From the NCBI RefSeq assembly GCF_020829595.1, contig NZ_JAIVFW010000048.1, forward strand, positions 1 through 57,688: a stretch of 57,688 nt of DNA, written 5' to 3'. A program made the translations under genes and the position numbers. Under the pieces are notes generated by a model. That model was not told the DNA's origin, ran no database searches, and saw only the letters and a list, made by a program, of their open reading frames with translations. This document shows positions 16,881 through 26,895 of the stretch, one piece after another (positions within the stretch are counted from its first letter, which is position 1; the number at the start of each line of letters is the position of its first letter). The stretch is from Nostoc sp. CHAB 5844 (GTDB taxonomy: Bacteria > Cyanobacteriota > Cyanobacteriia > Cyanobacteriales > Nostocaceae).

Positions 16881-19583
16881 ATGACCGCTGAAGAGAACAG
16901 ATTACAGCAGGAAAGCGATCGCACCGCTTACTGGAGTCGTTGGGGGCCTTATCTCTCAGAGCGCCAGTGGGGTACTGTACGCGAAGATTACTCTGCTGAT
17001 GGTGATGCTTGGAATTATTTTCCCCACGATCATGCCAGGTCGCGGGCATACCGTTGGGGTGAAGATGGTATTGCCGGACTTTCGGATAATCATCAGCGGT
17101 TATGTTTTGCCATTGCTCTGTGGAATGGTGAAGACTCGATTCTTAAAGAACGAATGTTTGGCTTAAATAGCACCGAAGGCAATCACGGTGAAGATGTCAA
17201 AGAATATTATTTCTATCTCGATAACACACCAACGCACTCCTACATGAAGTGTTTGTATAAATACCCGCAGCAGACATTTCCTTACACTAAATTAATTGAA
17301 GAGAATCACAAAAGAGGCTATCAAGACCCAGAATATGAATTGCTGGATACGGGGATTTTTGATGAAAACCAATACTTTGATGTCTACGTTGAGTACGCCA
17401 AAGGTTCGCCAGAAGATATTTTAATTTGGATTCATATTGCAAATCGCGGAATCGAAACAAAAACGCTGCACCTGTTACCGACGCTCTGGTTTCGCAACTA
17501 CTGGTCATGGGGCGATGATTTTGAAAAACCTATTCTTAAACGTTTATCTAATTCCAATATCATCGAGGCATCTCATCCACATCTGAAGCAACGCTGGCTT
17601 TATTTTCAACAACCACAGGAGGTTTTATTTACAGAGAATGAAACCAACTTTGAACGCCTGTTTAACGTCCCGAATCAATCCCGCTATGTCAAAGATGGCA
17701 TTAATAATTACCTAATTGGCGGTGAACAGGATGCAGTCAATCCAGAGCAAGTCGGCACTAAATCAGCAATTCATTACGTGCTGACGGTACAACCAGGAGA
17801 AACTCAGTCCGTAAAATTACGGCTGACCGATGCCTTCCTTAATCATGATGGTGATTCTCCATTTGCAAATTTTGAAACTATTTTCTCTACCCGACAGCAA
17901 GAAGCAGACGAATTCTATGCCCACATTACAAAACCTTGCGAACTGACAGACGATGAGCGCACTGTGCAGCGGCAGGCATTTGCGGGGATGCTGTGGACAA
18001 AGCAATTCTATTACTTCGTCCTGGAAGACTGGCTCAAAGGAGATCCAGCCGGGCCTTTGCCGCCACGCGATCGCAAAGCAATCCGTAATCGAGAATGGCT
18101 ACATCTGTTCAATAACGACATTCTCTCCATGCCAGATAAATGGGAATTTCCCTGGTATGCGGTTTGGGACATGGCATTTCATGTGTTGCCGTTAGCAATC
18201 ATCGATCCAAACTTTGCTAAACGTCAATTGCAACGCCTGACAAGGGAATGGTATATGCACCCCAATGGACAACTGCCTGCTTACGAATGGTCGTTTAGTG
18301 ATGGCAATCCACCACTACTGGCTTGGTCTGCCATGCGGGTGTATCTAATTGAGCAGGAGATTTACGGTCGCAAGGACATCAAATTTCTAGAGCGAGTCTT
18401 TCAAAAATTATTACTTAACTTTACTTGGTGGACAAATCGAGTTGATACCGAGGGCAGAAATGTTTTCCAGGGTGGTTTCCTGGGTATGGATAATATCGGA
18501 GTGTTTGATCGTAACACTCAGTTACCAAAAGGAGGGTATTTGACTCAATCCGACGGCACCAGTTGGATGGCGATGTATGCACTGAATATGTTGACAATTG
18601 CCCTAGAACTAGCAAAGGAAAACTCGGCTTACGAAGATATTGCCAGTAAATTTTTTGAGCATTTCTTACGCATCTCGAATGCGATGAATGGCATTGGGGA
18701 AGCCCAAACACCCTTGTGGGACGAGGAAGACGGCTTTTACTATGATGCTTTGCACTTCCCTGATTGCGATCGCCAAGTGCTGCTGAAAGTGCGCTCAATG
18801 GTGGGATTAGTCCCATTGTTTGCAGTTGCGCTCATGGAACCAGAAGCCCTGGAGCAGTTTCCAGATTTCAAACGCCGGACAGAATGGTTTATCCAGCATC
18901 GTCAGGATTTAACCTCTGGAATTGCATGTATGCAGCGACATGGAAAAGGCGATCGCCGACTTTTGGCAATTGTGGATCGCGATCGTCTGGTACGAATTTT
19001 ATCTCGAATGCTGGATGAGCAGGAATTTCTTAGTGATTATGGCATTCGGTCTGTTTCAAAGTATCATGCTCATCATCCCTATGGGTTTGAGATAGAGGGT
19101 CAGCGATATGAAGTCAAGTATGAGCCAGCCGAATCGGGAAGTAATTTATTTGGTGGTAATTCTAATTGGCGTGGCCCAATCTGGTTGCAAATGAATCTTT
19201 TGATCATTGAATCACTGCAAGAGTTTTATACTTACATGGGCGACGATTTCAAAGTTGAGTGTCCAACCGGCTCAGGGCAGAAGATGACATTGGCAGAAGT
19301 AGCGATCGACCTATCTCAACGACTGATTAAAATCTTTACTCGTGATGAATCTGGACAAAGACCTGTGTTTGGCAATCAGATCAAATTCCAAACAGATCCA
19401 TATTGGCGCGACTATATTCTCTTTCATGAGTATTACAATGGTGACAATGGAGCAGGTCTTGGAGCCAGTCATCAAACTGGTTGGGCAGGAATAATTGCAA
19501 AGCTAATTCAACTCCATGGCATCTATGGGGTGCAAAATCAAATCCCAGAGTTGCTTAAAAAACAACCATTAGGTATTAAATAG
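16881..19583 (+). CDS. GH63-like glucosidase
   Basis: Protein of 900 residues resembling bacterial members of glycoside hydrolase family 63 (mannosyl-oligosaccharide glucosidase-like). The N-terminal beta-sandwich region (about 1-350) carries MFGLNSTEGNHGEDVKEYYFYLD. The (alpha/alpha)6 catalytic part follows, with EWPAYEWSFSDGNPP-like sequence near 465-475 and SNWRGPIWLQMNLL near 765-780; acidic residues in this barrel are the expected catalytic pair. No signal peptide is evident, so it probably acts in the cytoplasm, perhaps on glucosylglycerate- or trehalose-like sugars, but the substrate is not shown by the sequence. It stands alone, converging on gcvP. Confidence 0.85.
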   Translation: MTAEENRLQQESDRTAYWSRWGPYLSERQWGTVREDYSADGDAWNYFPHDHARSRAYRWGEDGIAGLSDNHQRLCFAIALWNGEDSILKERMFGLNSTEGNHGEDVKEYYFYLDNTPTHSYMKCLYKYPQQTFPYTKLIEENHKRGYQDPEYELLDTGIFDENQYFDVYVEYAKGSPEDILIWIHIANRGIETKTLHLLPTLWFRNYWSWGDDFEKPILKRLSNSNIIEASHPHLKQRWLYFQQPQEVLFTENETNFERLFNVPNQSRYVKDGINNYLIGGEQDAVNPEQVGTKSAIHYVLTVQPGETQSVKLRLTDAFLNHDGDSPFANFETIFSTRQQEADEFYAHITKPCELTDDERTVQRQAFAGMLWTKQFYYFVLEDWLKGDPAGPLPPRDRKAIRNREWLHLFNNDILSMPDKWEFPWYAVWDMAFHVLPLAIIDPNFAKRQLQRLTREWYMHPNGQLPAYEWSFSDGNPPLLAWSAMRVYLIEQEIYGRKDIKFLERVFQKLLLNFTWWTNRVDTEGRNVFQGGFLGMDNIGVFDRNTQLPKGGYLTQSDGTSWMAMYALNMLTIALELAKENSAYEDIASKFFEHFLRISNAMNGIGEAQTPLWDEEDGFYYDALHFPDCDRQVLLKVRSMVGLVPLFAVALMEPEALEQFPDFKRRTEWFIQHRQDLTSGIACMQRHGKGDRRLLAIVDRDRLVRILSRMLDEQEFLSDYGIRSVSKYHAHHPYGFEIEGQRYEVKYEPAESGSNLFGGNSNWRGPIWLQMNLLIIESLQEFYTYMGDDFKVECPTGSGQKMTLAEVAIDLSQRLIKIFTRDESGQRPVFGNQIKFQTDPYWRDYILFHEYYNGDNGAGLGASHQTGWAGIIAKLIQLHGIYGVQNQIPELLKKQPLGIK

Positions 19584-19786
19584 GGAACTGCCAAAGCTGT
19601 CACCAAACGCAAACTAAATTCATCTATCTTTGCTGCTACAAAACAGTAATCTCACAGCAGTAGCTAGTAGTTCATCTAACATTCTTGAGGCTATCAATCA
19701 CATCGCGTGGCATATACTTTTCTTTGCAATATCAACCTTTTTAATTAGCCCCGCAAGTCGCCGCCCTTATACCAATTTCTGATTGT

Positions 19787-19811
19787 AGAGACGTAGCATT
19801 GCTACGTCTCT
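19787..19811. terminator. Strong hairpin between convergent genes
   Basis: A perfect 12-bp inverted repeat, AGAGACGTAGCA and TGCTACGTCTCT with one base between, lies just beyond the gcvP stop in the 239-base spacer between the converging glucosidase and gcvP genes. It could terminate transcription from both sides. The sequence is also a common dispersed cyanobacterial repeat, so the termination role is inferred. Confidence 0.55.
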
Positions 19812-19822
19812 CAAGGGTTAGT

Positions 19823-22762
19823 TTAATTTGAATATGCTTCCATAGGCAAACAAGCACAAACAAAATTCCTGTCACCAAAAGCGGCATCAATACGACCAAC
19901 ACTAGGCCAGAACTTAGATTCGCGTATCCAAGGTGCGGGGTAGGCGGCTTGTTCACGGGAATAGGGATGAGTCCATTCGCCAGCGATAAGACTTTCGGCT
20001 GTGTGAGGTGCGTTCTTCAAAAGATTATCTTCAACATCCATTTTGCCTGATTCGATTTCGGCAATTTCTTGGCGAATTGCAATCAAGGCATCGCAAAAAC
20101 GGTCTAATTCTTCTTTAGATTCGCTTTCTGTCGGTTCCACCATGATAGTACCGGCTACTGGCCAAGAGACAGTCGGCGCATGGAAACCATAATCCATTAA
20201 TCGTTTGGCAATATCATCGATGTCAATGTTGGCAGATTTTTTGAGCGATCGCAAATCTAAAATACACTCATGGGCAACTAAGCCATTTTTGCCTTTGTAC
20301 AACACTGGATAGTAGGTTTCGAGTCTTTTTGCAATATAGTTAGCATTGAGAATTGCTACCTTAGTTGCTTGAGTTAAACCAGTCGCACCCATCATAGCGA
20401 TGTACATCCAAGAGATTACCAAAATGCTGGCACTACCCCAAGGTGCAGCCGCAACTGCGCCTGTTGAGTGCTGAGTGCTGAGTGCTGAGTGCTGAGTGCT
20501 GAGTGCTGAGTGAGGAGTAGGTTTATTTAGAGGAACTACAGCGTGTCCAGGTAGGAAGGGTACAAGATGGGCAGCTACACCAATTGGCCCCATACCAGGG
20601 CCGCCGCCACCGTGAGGAATACAGAAGGTTTTGTGCAAATTCAAGTGACAAACATCTGCACCAATATCCCCTGGACGGCAAAGCCCGACTTGGGCGTTCA
20701 TATTTGCCCCATCCATGTAAACTTGTCCACCATGGTGGTGAACAACGGTACAAATTTCTTGAATGGCTTCCTCAAACACACCGTGAGTTGAAGGATATGT
20801 CACCATCAAAGCGGCAAGTTCACTACTATGCTTTTCTGCCTTAGCTTTGAGGTCATCTACATCAATATTACCTTCCGAGTCGCAGGCAACAGCTACCACC
20901 TTCATGCCACACATTACCGCACTGGCAGGGTTTGTTCCATGCGCGGAGGTCGGAATTAAACAGACATTGCGGTGTGCTTCGCCTCGACTGGCGTGATATT
21001 CGTGAATTACTAAAAGTCCAGCGTATTCACCTTGAGAACCTGCATTTGGTTGCAGCGAAATTCCGGCAAACCCAGTAATTTCAGCTAACCATGCCTCAAG
21101 TTGCTGGAACAGAATTTGATAACCCCGTGTTTGCGATGGCGGTGCAAAGGGATGTATCTTGCCAAATTCCTCCCAACTCACCGGAATCATCTCGGCGGTT
21201 GCATTCAACTTCATTGTGCAAGAACCAAGAGGAATCATTGATGTAGTTAGCGACAAGTCCTTGGTGTCTAACTTGTGCAGGTAGCGCAACAACTGGGTTT
21301 CGGAGTGATAGCGGTTAAAGACGGGATGAGTGAGGTAGCTGCTTTGACGAGGTAGACGAATAGAAGAATTTGAGTTAGTTAATTCTTCTGTCGTGAACGG
21401 TAATTCATCTTTAAGCGCGAAAATTTGCCACAGGTCGATTAAATCTTCTAATGTAGTTGTCTCATCTAAAGAGATACCAACAGCAGTATCATTAAAAATT
21501 CGTAAGTTAATATTTCTAGCTTGGCAACTTTCCAGAATAGTTTCTAGGCTTTGTGTGCCTAACTCTACTCGCAGCGTATCAAAGAAATATTCCGAACTAA
21601 TTTTATAATCCAGACGCTTTAATCCTGCTGCCAAGATTAAAGTTAGCTTGTGGATATTCTCAGCAATATTTTTCAGTCGCTCTGGCCCGTGATAAACGGC
21701 GTACATACCTGCCATGACTGCCAGTAGTACCTGTGCTGTACAGATGTTACTTGTCGCTTTTTCCCGGCGAATGTGCTGTTCACGGGTTTGTAATGCTAGA
21801 CGTAATGCGGGTTTACCGTTGGCATCCTTTGATATCCCAACAATTCGCCCTGGAACTAGCCGTTTATACTCCTCTTTGGTGGCAAAGTATGCCGCATGAG
21901 GCCCGCCAAACCCCAAGGGAATACCAAAGCGTTGGGTGCTACCGACGGCAATATCAGCACCAAATTCACCTGGTGGTGTGAGTAAAGTTAAGCTGAGAGG
22001 ATCTGCGACGACTGTAACTAACGCGCCTACTTCATGGGCTTTGTCGATGAAGGCGCGATAATCGTAAATAGTGCCATCAGTCGCAGGATATTGTAAAACT
22101 GCGCCAAAAATTGGTTGTGCAAAATCAAATGTTTGATGGTTGCCAACTATGATGTTAATTCCCAGAGGTTTCGCCCGTGTTTGCAAGACATCGATTGTTT
22201 GGGGATGACAGTCACGGGAAACAAAGTAGCTATGGGCTTTATTTTTGCTGACACCATAACTCATACTCATGGCTTCGGCGGCGGCGGTGGCTTCATCAAG
22301 TAATGAGGCGTTGGCTATTTCCAAACCTGTTAAGTCGATAATCATGGTTTGGAAATTCAGCAGTGCTTCCAGCCGTCCTTGGGCAATTTCTGGTTGATAG
22401 GGAGTGTAAGCAGTATACCAACCGGGGTTTTCTAGGATATTACGTCCAATTACAGGTGGTGTAATGCAGTCATAATATCCCATACCAATGTATGAACGAC
22501 AAACTTGATTTTTTGCAGCAATCTTTTTTAACTTTGCTAGTGCTGCGTACTCAGTTTGTGCGTCAGGTAGTTGTAGCGTTTGCTGCGATCGGATTGCTTG
22601 TGGTACTGTGCGATCGATGAGGTCGTCTAGGCTGACAAAACCCAAAAGTTCCAGCATTTGCTGAATTTCGTGGGAGTTAGGGCCTACGTGTCTTTCTAGA
22701 AAATTAGAGGATAGTAAATTTCCTGGGTGGGTAGACTTGGTTTTAGGGGCATGGAATACCAC
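19823..22762 (-). CDS. gcvP: Glycine dehydrogenase (decarboxylating), P-protein
   Basis: Full-length P-protein of 979 residues of the glycine cleavage system, a pyridoxal-phosphate enzyme that decarboxylates glycine and passes the aminomethyl group to the lipoyl arm of GcvH; in cyanobacteria it serves photorespiratory glycine breakdown. The PLP lysine is in [17 protein letters not shown] at about residue 710. Unusually, residues about 748-767 ([18 protein letters not shown]) are encoded by a heptanucleotide tandem repeat and replace the normal loop before [12 protein letters not shown]. The frame is kept. The gene lies downstream of gcvT and gcvH on the same strand. Confidence 0.96.
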   Translation of the reverse strand: MVFHAPKTKSTHPGNLLSSNFLERHVGPNSHEIQQMLELLGFVSLDDLIDRTVPQAIRSQQTLQLPDAQTEYAALAKLKKIAAKNQVCRSYIGMGYYDCITPPVIGRNILENPGWYTAYTPYQPEIAQGRLEALLNFQTMIIDLTGLEIANASLLDEATAAAEAMSMSYGVSKNKAHSYFVSRDCHPQTIDVLQTRAKPLGINIIVGNHQTFDFAQPIFGAVLQYPATDGTIYDYRAFIDKAHEVGALVTVVADPLSLTLLTPPGEFGADIAVGSTQRFGIPLGFGGPHAAYFATKEEYKRLVPGRIVGISKDANGKPALRLALQTREQHIRREKATSNICTAQVLLAVMAGMYAVYHGPERLKNIAENIHKLTLILAAGLKRLDYKISSEYFFDTLRVELGTQSLETILESCQARNINLRIFNDTAVGISLDETTTLEDLIDLWQIFALKDELPFTTEELTNSNSSIRLPRQSSYLTHPVFNRYHSETQLLRYLHKLDTKDLSLTTSMIPLGSCTMKLNATAEMIPVSWEEFGKIHPFAPPSQTRGYQILFQQLEAWLAEITGFAGISLQPNAGSQGEYAGLLVIHEYHASRGEAHRNVCLIPTSAHGTNPASAVMCGMKVVAVACDSEGNIDVDDLKAKAEKHSSELAALMVTYPSTHGVFEEAIQEICTVVHHHGGQVYMDGANMNAQVGLCRPGDIGADVCHLNLHKTFCIPHGGGGPGMGPIGVAAHLVPFLPGHAVVPLNKPTPHSALSTQHSALSTQHSTGAVAAAPWGSASILVISWMYIAMMGATGLTQATKVAILNANYIAKRLETYYPVLYKGKNGLVAHECILDLRSLKKSANIDIDDIAKRLMDYGFHAPTVSWPVAGTIMVEPTESESKEELDRFCDALIAIRQEIAEIESGKMDVEDNLLKNAPHTAESLIAGEWTHPYSREQAAYPAPWIRESKFWPSVGRIDAAFGDRNFVCACLPMEAYSN
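20464..20512. repeat. Heptanucleotide tandem repeat inside gcvP
   Basis: Seven consecutive units on the plus strand: TTGAGTG once, then CTGAGTG six times (49 bases). On the gcvP strand it reads as repeated CACTCAG. Because three heptads equal seven codons, it encodes a seven-residue peptide period (HSALSTQ). Related CAGCACT heptads occur at 31067-31078 and 31262-31280. Confidence 0.95.
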
Positions 22763-22843
22763 AAATTGAACTCCGGACGCAACTATTTAATATTTTGCAA
22801 TAAAAAATACTTTTAAGAAGTCGGCAGTCAAGGAAAAGTACGA

Positions 22844-22875
22844 AGTATGAATTTCATACTTCACACTTCACACTT
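22844..22875. repeat. Heptad repeat/hairpin in the gcvH-gcvP spacer
   Basis: GAAGTATGAA at its left and TTCATACTTC form an inverted repeat, continued by CACACTTCACAC. These are variants of the GAAGTAT heptad found in the next spacer. It lies in the 113 bases between gcvH and gcvP and may fold in the mRNA. Confidence 0.75.
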
Positions 22876-22876
22876 T

Positions 22877-23263
22877 TTACTCCCCCTCTACTTGGGCGCT
22901 ATATTCATCCGCCGTCAAGGTATCATCAAGTTCACTGGGGTCATTAATGCGTACTTTCAAAAACCATCCTTCTCCGTAAGTGTCATCTGTCACTATTTCG
23001 GGATCATCAATCACAGCATCATTACGTTCTACCACTGTGCCTGTGATTGGTGAGACTAGTGATTCTACGGCTTTCACTGATTCGACTGTGCCAAAATCCA
23101 CACCCTTCTCAAGAGCAGAACCAATCTCTGGCAGGTCTACAAATACAATCTCACCTAATTCTTTGATAGCAAATTGAGTAATGCCAATGGTAGCAATTTC
23201 ACCATCTAGCCGCACGTATTCATGAGTATCCAAGTATTTCAAATCATCAGGATATTCAGACAT
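22877..23263 (-). CDS. gcvH: Glycine cleavage system H protein
   Basis: Protein of 128 residues, the lipoyl-carrying shuttle of the glycine cleavage system. The lipoylated Lys lies in [16 protein letters not shown] at about residues 57-72, with the usual flanking strands. Length and sequence are standard. It is placed between gcvT and gcvP on the minus strand, with heptad repeats in both spacers (113 and 179 bases). Confidence 0.97.
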   Translation of the reverse strand: MSEYPDDLKYLDTHEYVRLDGEIATIGITQFAIKELGEIVFVDLPEIGSALEKGVDFGTVESVKAVESLVSPITGTVVERNDAVIDDPEIVTDDTYGEGWFLKVRINDPSELDDTLTADEYSAQVEGE

Positions 23264-23387
23264 ATAACTTATACTCCAATGTCACAAAAATTATTGCCTT
23301 AACAGTAATACTGGTCATATTTGATTATGATCTTTACTGTAGATTGAGTAGTTCACAACACATTATTCCTTAAAAACTGCCAAGGAT

Positions 23388-23429
23388 GAAGTATGAAGTG
23401 TGAAGTGTGAAGTATGAAGTGTGAAATTT
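23388..23429. repeat. Heptad tandem repeat in the gcvT-gcvH spacer
   Basis: Five tandem heptads, GAAGTAT, GAAGTGT, GAAGTGT, GAAGTAT, GAAGTGT (23388-23422), with a decayed sixth. They lie immediately downstream of the gcvT stop on the minus strand. A facing CCTTCATTCTTCATT follows at 23434, allowing a hairpin. Confidence 0.9.
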
Positions 23430-23442
23430 CAGCCTTCATTCT

Positions 23443-24573
23443 TCATTTTTTAGTTTTTGACTGATAAAAGGGACGCTTCACTACAACTGCTGGGTAAGCT
23501 TTACCTCTAATTTCTACTTCTAACTGCTGGCCGACGCTTGCTAGTTTGGTAGGAACATAAGCTAAAGCAATAGGATAACCAAGTGTAGGCGAGATAGTAC
23601 CACTAGTAACTTCTCCGACAACTTGACCTGCTGATAAAACTTGGTAGCCGTGACGGGCGATATTACGTCCTGGCATTTTTAAACCTACGAGTCGGCGTTG
23701 CACTCCGTTGGCTTTTTGCTGTTCTAATACTGACCGACCAATAAAATCACCTTTGGTATCAAGATGAACTAACCAGCCTAAACCTGCTTCTAGGGGTGTG
23801 GTTGTATCGTCGATATCTTGGCTGTAAAGTGCCATTGCTGCTTCCAGGCGGAGGGTATCTCTAGCACCCAGCCCACAAGGGACGACACCAGCATCGCAGA
23901 GACTACGCCATAATTCTATGCCTACTTCTGGGTCTACCATGATTTCAAAACCATCTTCGCCGGTGTAACCTGTACGGGCGATGAAGGCGGGTTTGCCCAG
24001 GATGGTTGCTTGTAAATGACCAAATGCTTTAACTGGTTGGAGATTTTCTTCGACAAATGGCTGGAGATATTTAACAGCTTGTGGTCCTTGCAGGGCAATT
24101 AAAACTTTGTCGGGTGAGAGGTCTTGAAATTTTACTTCATCTAAATTGAGGTTTTGCAAAAGCCATGTTTTATCTTTGACAGTGGTCGCTGCATTGACAA
24201 CGATCGCCACTTTCTCTATACCGCTGCTCTCCTCACCTTGATAATAAACAATAATATCGTCAATTATTCCCCCTTGGGAATTTAACAATACTGTATATTG
24301 TGCTTGACCTGCTTGTAACCGACTCAAGTCTGATGGTACTAAAGCCTGGAGTTGGTCAATGACTTTTTTTCCTTCGAGCGTGAATTTGCCCATGTGGGAA
24401 ATATCAAACATCCCCGCAGCAGTTCTCACTGCTGCGTGTTCGCTGGTAATACCACCATATTGTACAGGCATTTCCCAACCACCAAAGCTGGTCAGGCGGG
24501 CTTTGAGTTCTACACCCAGTTGATATAAAGGAGTTCGCGCCAAGGATGCGGCGATGTTTTCTTGATTAGCCAC
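23443..24573 (-). CDS. gcvT: Aminomethyltransferase, glycine cleavage T protein
   Basis: Protein of 376 residues, the folate-dependent T-protein that releases ammonia and forms 5,10-methylene-tetrahydrofolate from the H-protein-bound aminomethyl group. Family signatures include [13 protein letters not shown] near the N-terminus, [23 protein letters not shown] and the C-terminal [13 protein letters not shown]. It is the first gene of the gcvT-gcvH-gcvP set on the minus strand. I looked for a glycine riboswitch in the roughly 130 bases upstream and did not see one. Confidence 0.97.
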   Translation of the reverse strand: MANQENIAASLARTPLYQLGVELKARLTSFGGWEMPVQYGGITSEHAAVRTAAGMFDISHMGKFTLEGKKVIDQLQALVPSDLSRLQAGQAQYTVLLNSQGGIIDDIIVYYQGEESSGIEKVAIVVNAATTVKDKTWLLQNLNLDEVKFQDLSPDKVLIALQGPQAVKYLQPFVEENLQPVKAFGHLQATILGKPAFIARTGYTGEDGFEIMVDPEVGIELWRSLCDAGVVPCGLGARDTLRLEAAMALYSQDIDDTTTPLEAGLGWLVHLDTKGDFIGRSVLEQQKANGVQRRLVGLKMPGRNIARHGYQVLSAGQVVGEVTSGTISPTLGYPIALAYVPTKLASVGQQLEVEIRGKAYPAVVVKRPFYQSKTKK

Positions 24574-24705
24574 AGGTAGTTATGCTTTGCTTTGCGATCG
24601 CACTTCAACATTTATATATCCTAAGTCAATGCAGAAATTTTCTACTTCATACTTCAACCTAGTAATGTTATTTGTATGAGTGTTGAGATTTGTTAAGAAT
24701 ACGTT

Positions 24706-25200
24706 ATGAAGTATTGGCGCATACTAGCTAGTTTTGTTTTAGCTATGGCTTTATTCTTATTTCCCTTGGCGGCGGAGGCTGCTAGTTCTTCGAGTATTAC
24801 CCGTTCTGCTGGTGACGAAATCAAAGGGAAGGATTATTCTGGTCAAAGTTTAATCGGTAGTGAGTTTACCAACATTAATTTAGAGAAGGCTAACTTTAGC
24901 AATGCTGACTTACGTGGAGGTGTATTTAACGGTACTATCCTGGAAGGAGCCAATCTGCACGGTATAGATTTTAGTAATGGCATAGCTTATTTAGCCAAGT
25001 TCAAAAATGCTGATTTAACTGATGCGGTTTTGACAGATGCGATGATGCTGCGATCAACTTTTGATAATGTTGAGATTACAGGTGCAGATTTCACTAATGC
25101 AGTGTTAGATGGGCCACAGGTAAAAAAACTCTGTGCTAAAGCTAGTGGTGTAAATTCTAAAACTGGTGTAGATACGCGTGAGTCTTTAGGTTGTAAGTAA
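24706..25200 (+). CDS. Exported pentapeptide-repeat protein (thylakoid-lumen type)
   Basis: Protein of 164 residues with a clear signal peptide (hydrophobic core about 6-20, AEA-A cleavage near 25) followed by pentapeptide repeats of the A(D/N)LxX form from about 45 to 135, which fold as a right-handed square beta-helix. The end contains two Cys (KKLCAK and SLGCK) that could form a disulphide. Similar small proteins reside in the thylakoid lumen of cyanobacteria and chloroplasts. Its biochemical role is unknown. It is divergent from gcvT. Confidence 0.85.
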   Translation: MKYWRILASFVLAMALFLFPLAAEAASSSSITRSAGDEIKGKDYSGQSLIGSEFTNINLEKANFSNADLRGGVFNGTILEGANLHGIDFSNGIAYLAKFKNADLTDAVLTDAMMLRSTFDNVEITGADFTNAVLDGPQVKKLCAKASGVNSKTGVDTRESLGCK

Positions 25201-25327
25201 ATTTACAAATACAAGGCAGGAAGGAGGCAAAGTGCAGAAGGCCGGAGGTAAAAGTATGACTCTTCTTCGTACTCATGCTCTTACCTATCTGACTACGGCT
25301 ATATATTTAATTATGTCCACCTATTAG

Positions 25328-25360
25328 AAATAACTCTCCCAAATATTGGGAGGGTTATTT
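25328..25360 (+). terminator. Rho-independent-like hairpin
   Basis: A 14-bp stem, AAATAACTCTCCCA and TGGGAGGGTTATTT, with a 5-base loop and one G-U pair, ending in a T-rich arm. It lies 130 bases after the pentapeptide gene and could terminate its transcript. Confidence 0.6.
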
Positions 25361-26103
25361 AATGCGAATTTTACAACGCAGAGAAACCCAATAATATCGT
25401 GTCTGGTGAAAGACTTATCATTAAGGCAGCTTCAGGTGCAGAGGAGCAGAGGAGCAGGGGAGCAGAGGGGAGGGGTTTTTGGGTTCTCTGCATAGATTCG
25501 GGAATTATAACTAATTACCCGGACATGATATAATTTATTAATATAACAGTCAAAGTATGGGTATTAAATTTATCAGTTTCTTTGTGTTTATATAGTTAGA
25601 TTAACCGAACATCAAAAATCTGGTTTTTTCTCCATCTTCTCTAAAGAGTGAGGAAATTTACGTCTATAAGTAACGTATCTTACGTAGTAATTAGTAATAT
25701 GATTTTTATCAATGATGTATCATCAATAACTTTCAAAACATTTAGCTAACAATATAAAATTTTGACAAAATATAGGCAAATGTCCAATTAATTTGATAAC
25801 ATTATAAAACCGCTGTTGGGTTACACAGCAGAATTCTAGAAAACTATCTTGGCATAGAAAACTATCTTGGCATCTACATTGGTTAATAGCTGGCAACTTG
25901 CTTATTCATATATTGCATCCGTTGCTTGATTGCAATTAAAGTCAGGCGGGCAATGCTGAAACTTAGCTCAAAACCTTATTTTTACGTTGTAGACATTGCC
26001 CACCTTACAGTTATTTAGCTGTTATGCTATAGCCCAATTGAGTGTTTTTAAATTTTTTATTCGGAATAGCATCTATCTCAATTGACCGCTGCAAGTATTC
26101 AAT
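25361..26103. other. Long non-coding spacer
   Basis: No gene was recognised in about 740 bases. It contains a purine-rich GAGGAGCAGAGGAGCAGG-type tract at 25440-25478, an exact tandem duplication of 18 bases (AGAAAACTATCTTGGCAT at 25838-25855 and 25856-25873), and copy B of the palindromic repeat (25916-26010). The stretch 25560-25800 is A+T-rich without visible structure. Confidence 0.6.
25916..26010 (-). repeat. Palindromic repeat element, copy B
   Basis: The reverse complement of this stretch aligns with 8215-8318 over about 95 bases. Shared blocks are TAAGGTGGGCAATGTC, AAGGTTTTGA-like middle, GCATTGCCCGCC and GACTTTAATTGCAATC. The two copies are in opposite orientation in the window, in unrelated spacers. 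Confidence 0.7.
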
Positions 26104-26115
26104 TTGGAGACAGAA

Positions 26116-26550
26116 ATGAAAAAGTTAATTCCGTTTCTCATCAGTAGCATTCTGGTAGTTGGTGCTTTTGGTTGTCAAGATTCTAAAGATGCTGCTAAAA
26201 ATCCTAGCAATAATAATGAAACCTCCCAACCTTCAGCAAAACCTGCTTCTCAGACTACTCAAACTACAGATAAAACTCCTAAAACGACAACTGAAAAAAC
26301 AGCAGCAACAAAAAATACTACTGCAACTACAAAATCTGAGTCTGAATTAAAAAATGAAGTTACCAAAAAGCTGAAAAAAAGCCTACCAAATAATAAATTA
26401 AAAGTTGAAGCTAAAGCAGATGACATAGTAATTAAAGGTACTGCTGCATCTGGGGCAGAATTACAGAAAGCCGAAAAATTAGTTAAGGAAGTCAAAGGTG
26501 TGAAGAGTGTAAAAATGGAAGCGAAAGTGCTATTACCAAATAAAATTTAA
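26116..26550 (+). CDS. BON-domain lipoprotein
   Basis: Protein of 144 residues with a lipoprotein signal peptide: hydrophobic core, then VVGAFGC with the lipidated Cys near residue 20. A Thr/Lys/Ser-rich linker of about 60 residues follows, then a BON domain (about 80-140; ELKNEVTKKLKKSLP, VKGVKSVKMEAKV). BON domains bind phospholipid membranes in periplasmic or outer-membrane maintenance proteins such as OsmY. ATG 26116 follows GGAG at 26106-26109; an upstream TTG is inside that ribosome-binding site and is rejected. Confidence 0.8.
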   Translation: MKKLIPFLISSILVVGAFGCQDSKDAAKNPSNNNETSQPSAKPASQTTQTTDKTPKTTTEKTAATKNTTATTKSESELKNEVTKKLKKSLPNNKLKVEAKADDIVIKGTAASGAELQKAEKLVKEVKGVKSVKMEAKVLLPNKI

Positions 26551-26597
26551 ATCTAGCTGATGACCAGTTTAACAGGACTTCAATCTGTACTTGCTTC

Positions 26598-26665
26598 AAC
26601 GCTCTTAACTCGCGCAACGCAGTGTCTCCCCAACGGACTGCTCACCGCAACGCACTGGCTCCCCA
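26598..26665. repeat. Mosaic palindromic repeat, copy 2 (short)
   Basis: GCTCTTAACTCGCGCAACGC, GTGTCTCCCCAACGG and CAACGCACTGGCTCC phrases shared with 16619-16812 and 41420-41570. It is followed at 26674-26702 by GTATCAAATTTTTAGTGAAA and ATGGTATA, which match one end of the MITE-like element at 41253-41355. Confidence 0.65.
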
Positions 26666-26721
26666 ACCTACATATGTATCAAATTTTTAGTGAAATGGTA
26701 TAAAAGTATTACTATTCCTAG

Positions 26722-26895
26722 TTTTCACGCTTGTCATTATGTCCTAACACTGGCTACGGCTGTAAGTCCTGTTTTTCTGTTAGTTATGGTGTGACTGGTA
26801 CTCAGTTATTGGTGAAATCAGGAAGTAAGCTTGGTTCGGCTGAGTCGTTAATTGGTAAACGAATTGGTGTGCTGGCACAGCACTATTCAATATGA
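26722..26895 (+). pseudogene. Fragment of a periplasmic solute-binding protein
   Basis: A 57-codon open frame without a start reads GTQLLVKSGSKLGSAESLIG and then KRIGVLAQHYSI before its stop. GTQLLV and the IGKRIGVL block are typical of the first lobe of family-3 amino-acid-type binding proteins. Both the signal peptide and the second lobe are absent. The stop overlaps the 3' end of the convergent channel-like gene. This is a gene relic. Confidence 0.6.

Noticed and set aside
16604-17049. Long open frames on both strands around the mosaic repeat before the glucosidase gene
   Set aside because: They follow the palindromic repeat composition, show no family resemblance and overlap the real gene start.
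24574-24705. Glycine riboswitch upstream of gcvT
   Set aside because: The expected conserved GGAGAG-type glycine aptamer core and tandem arrangement are not visible in this short spacer.
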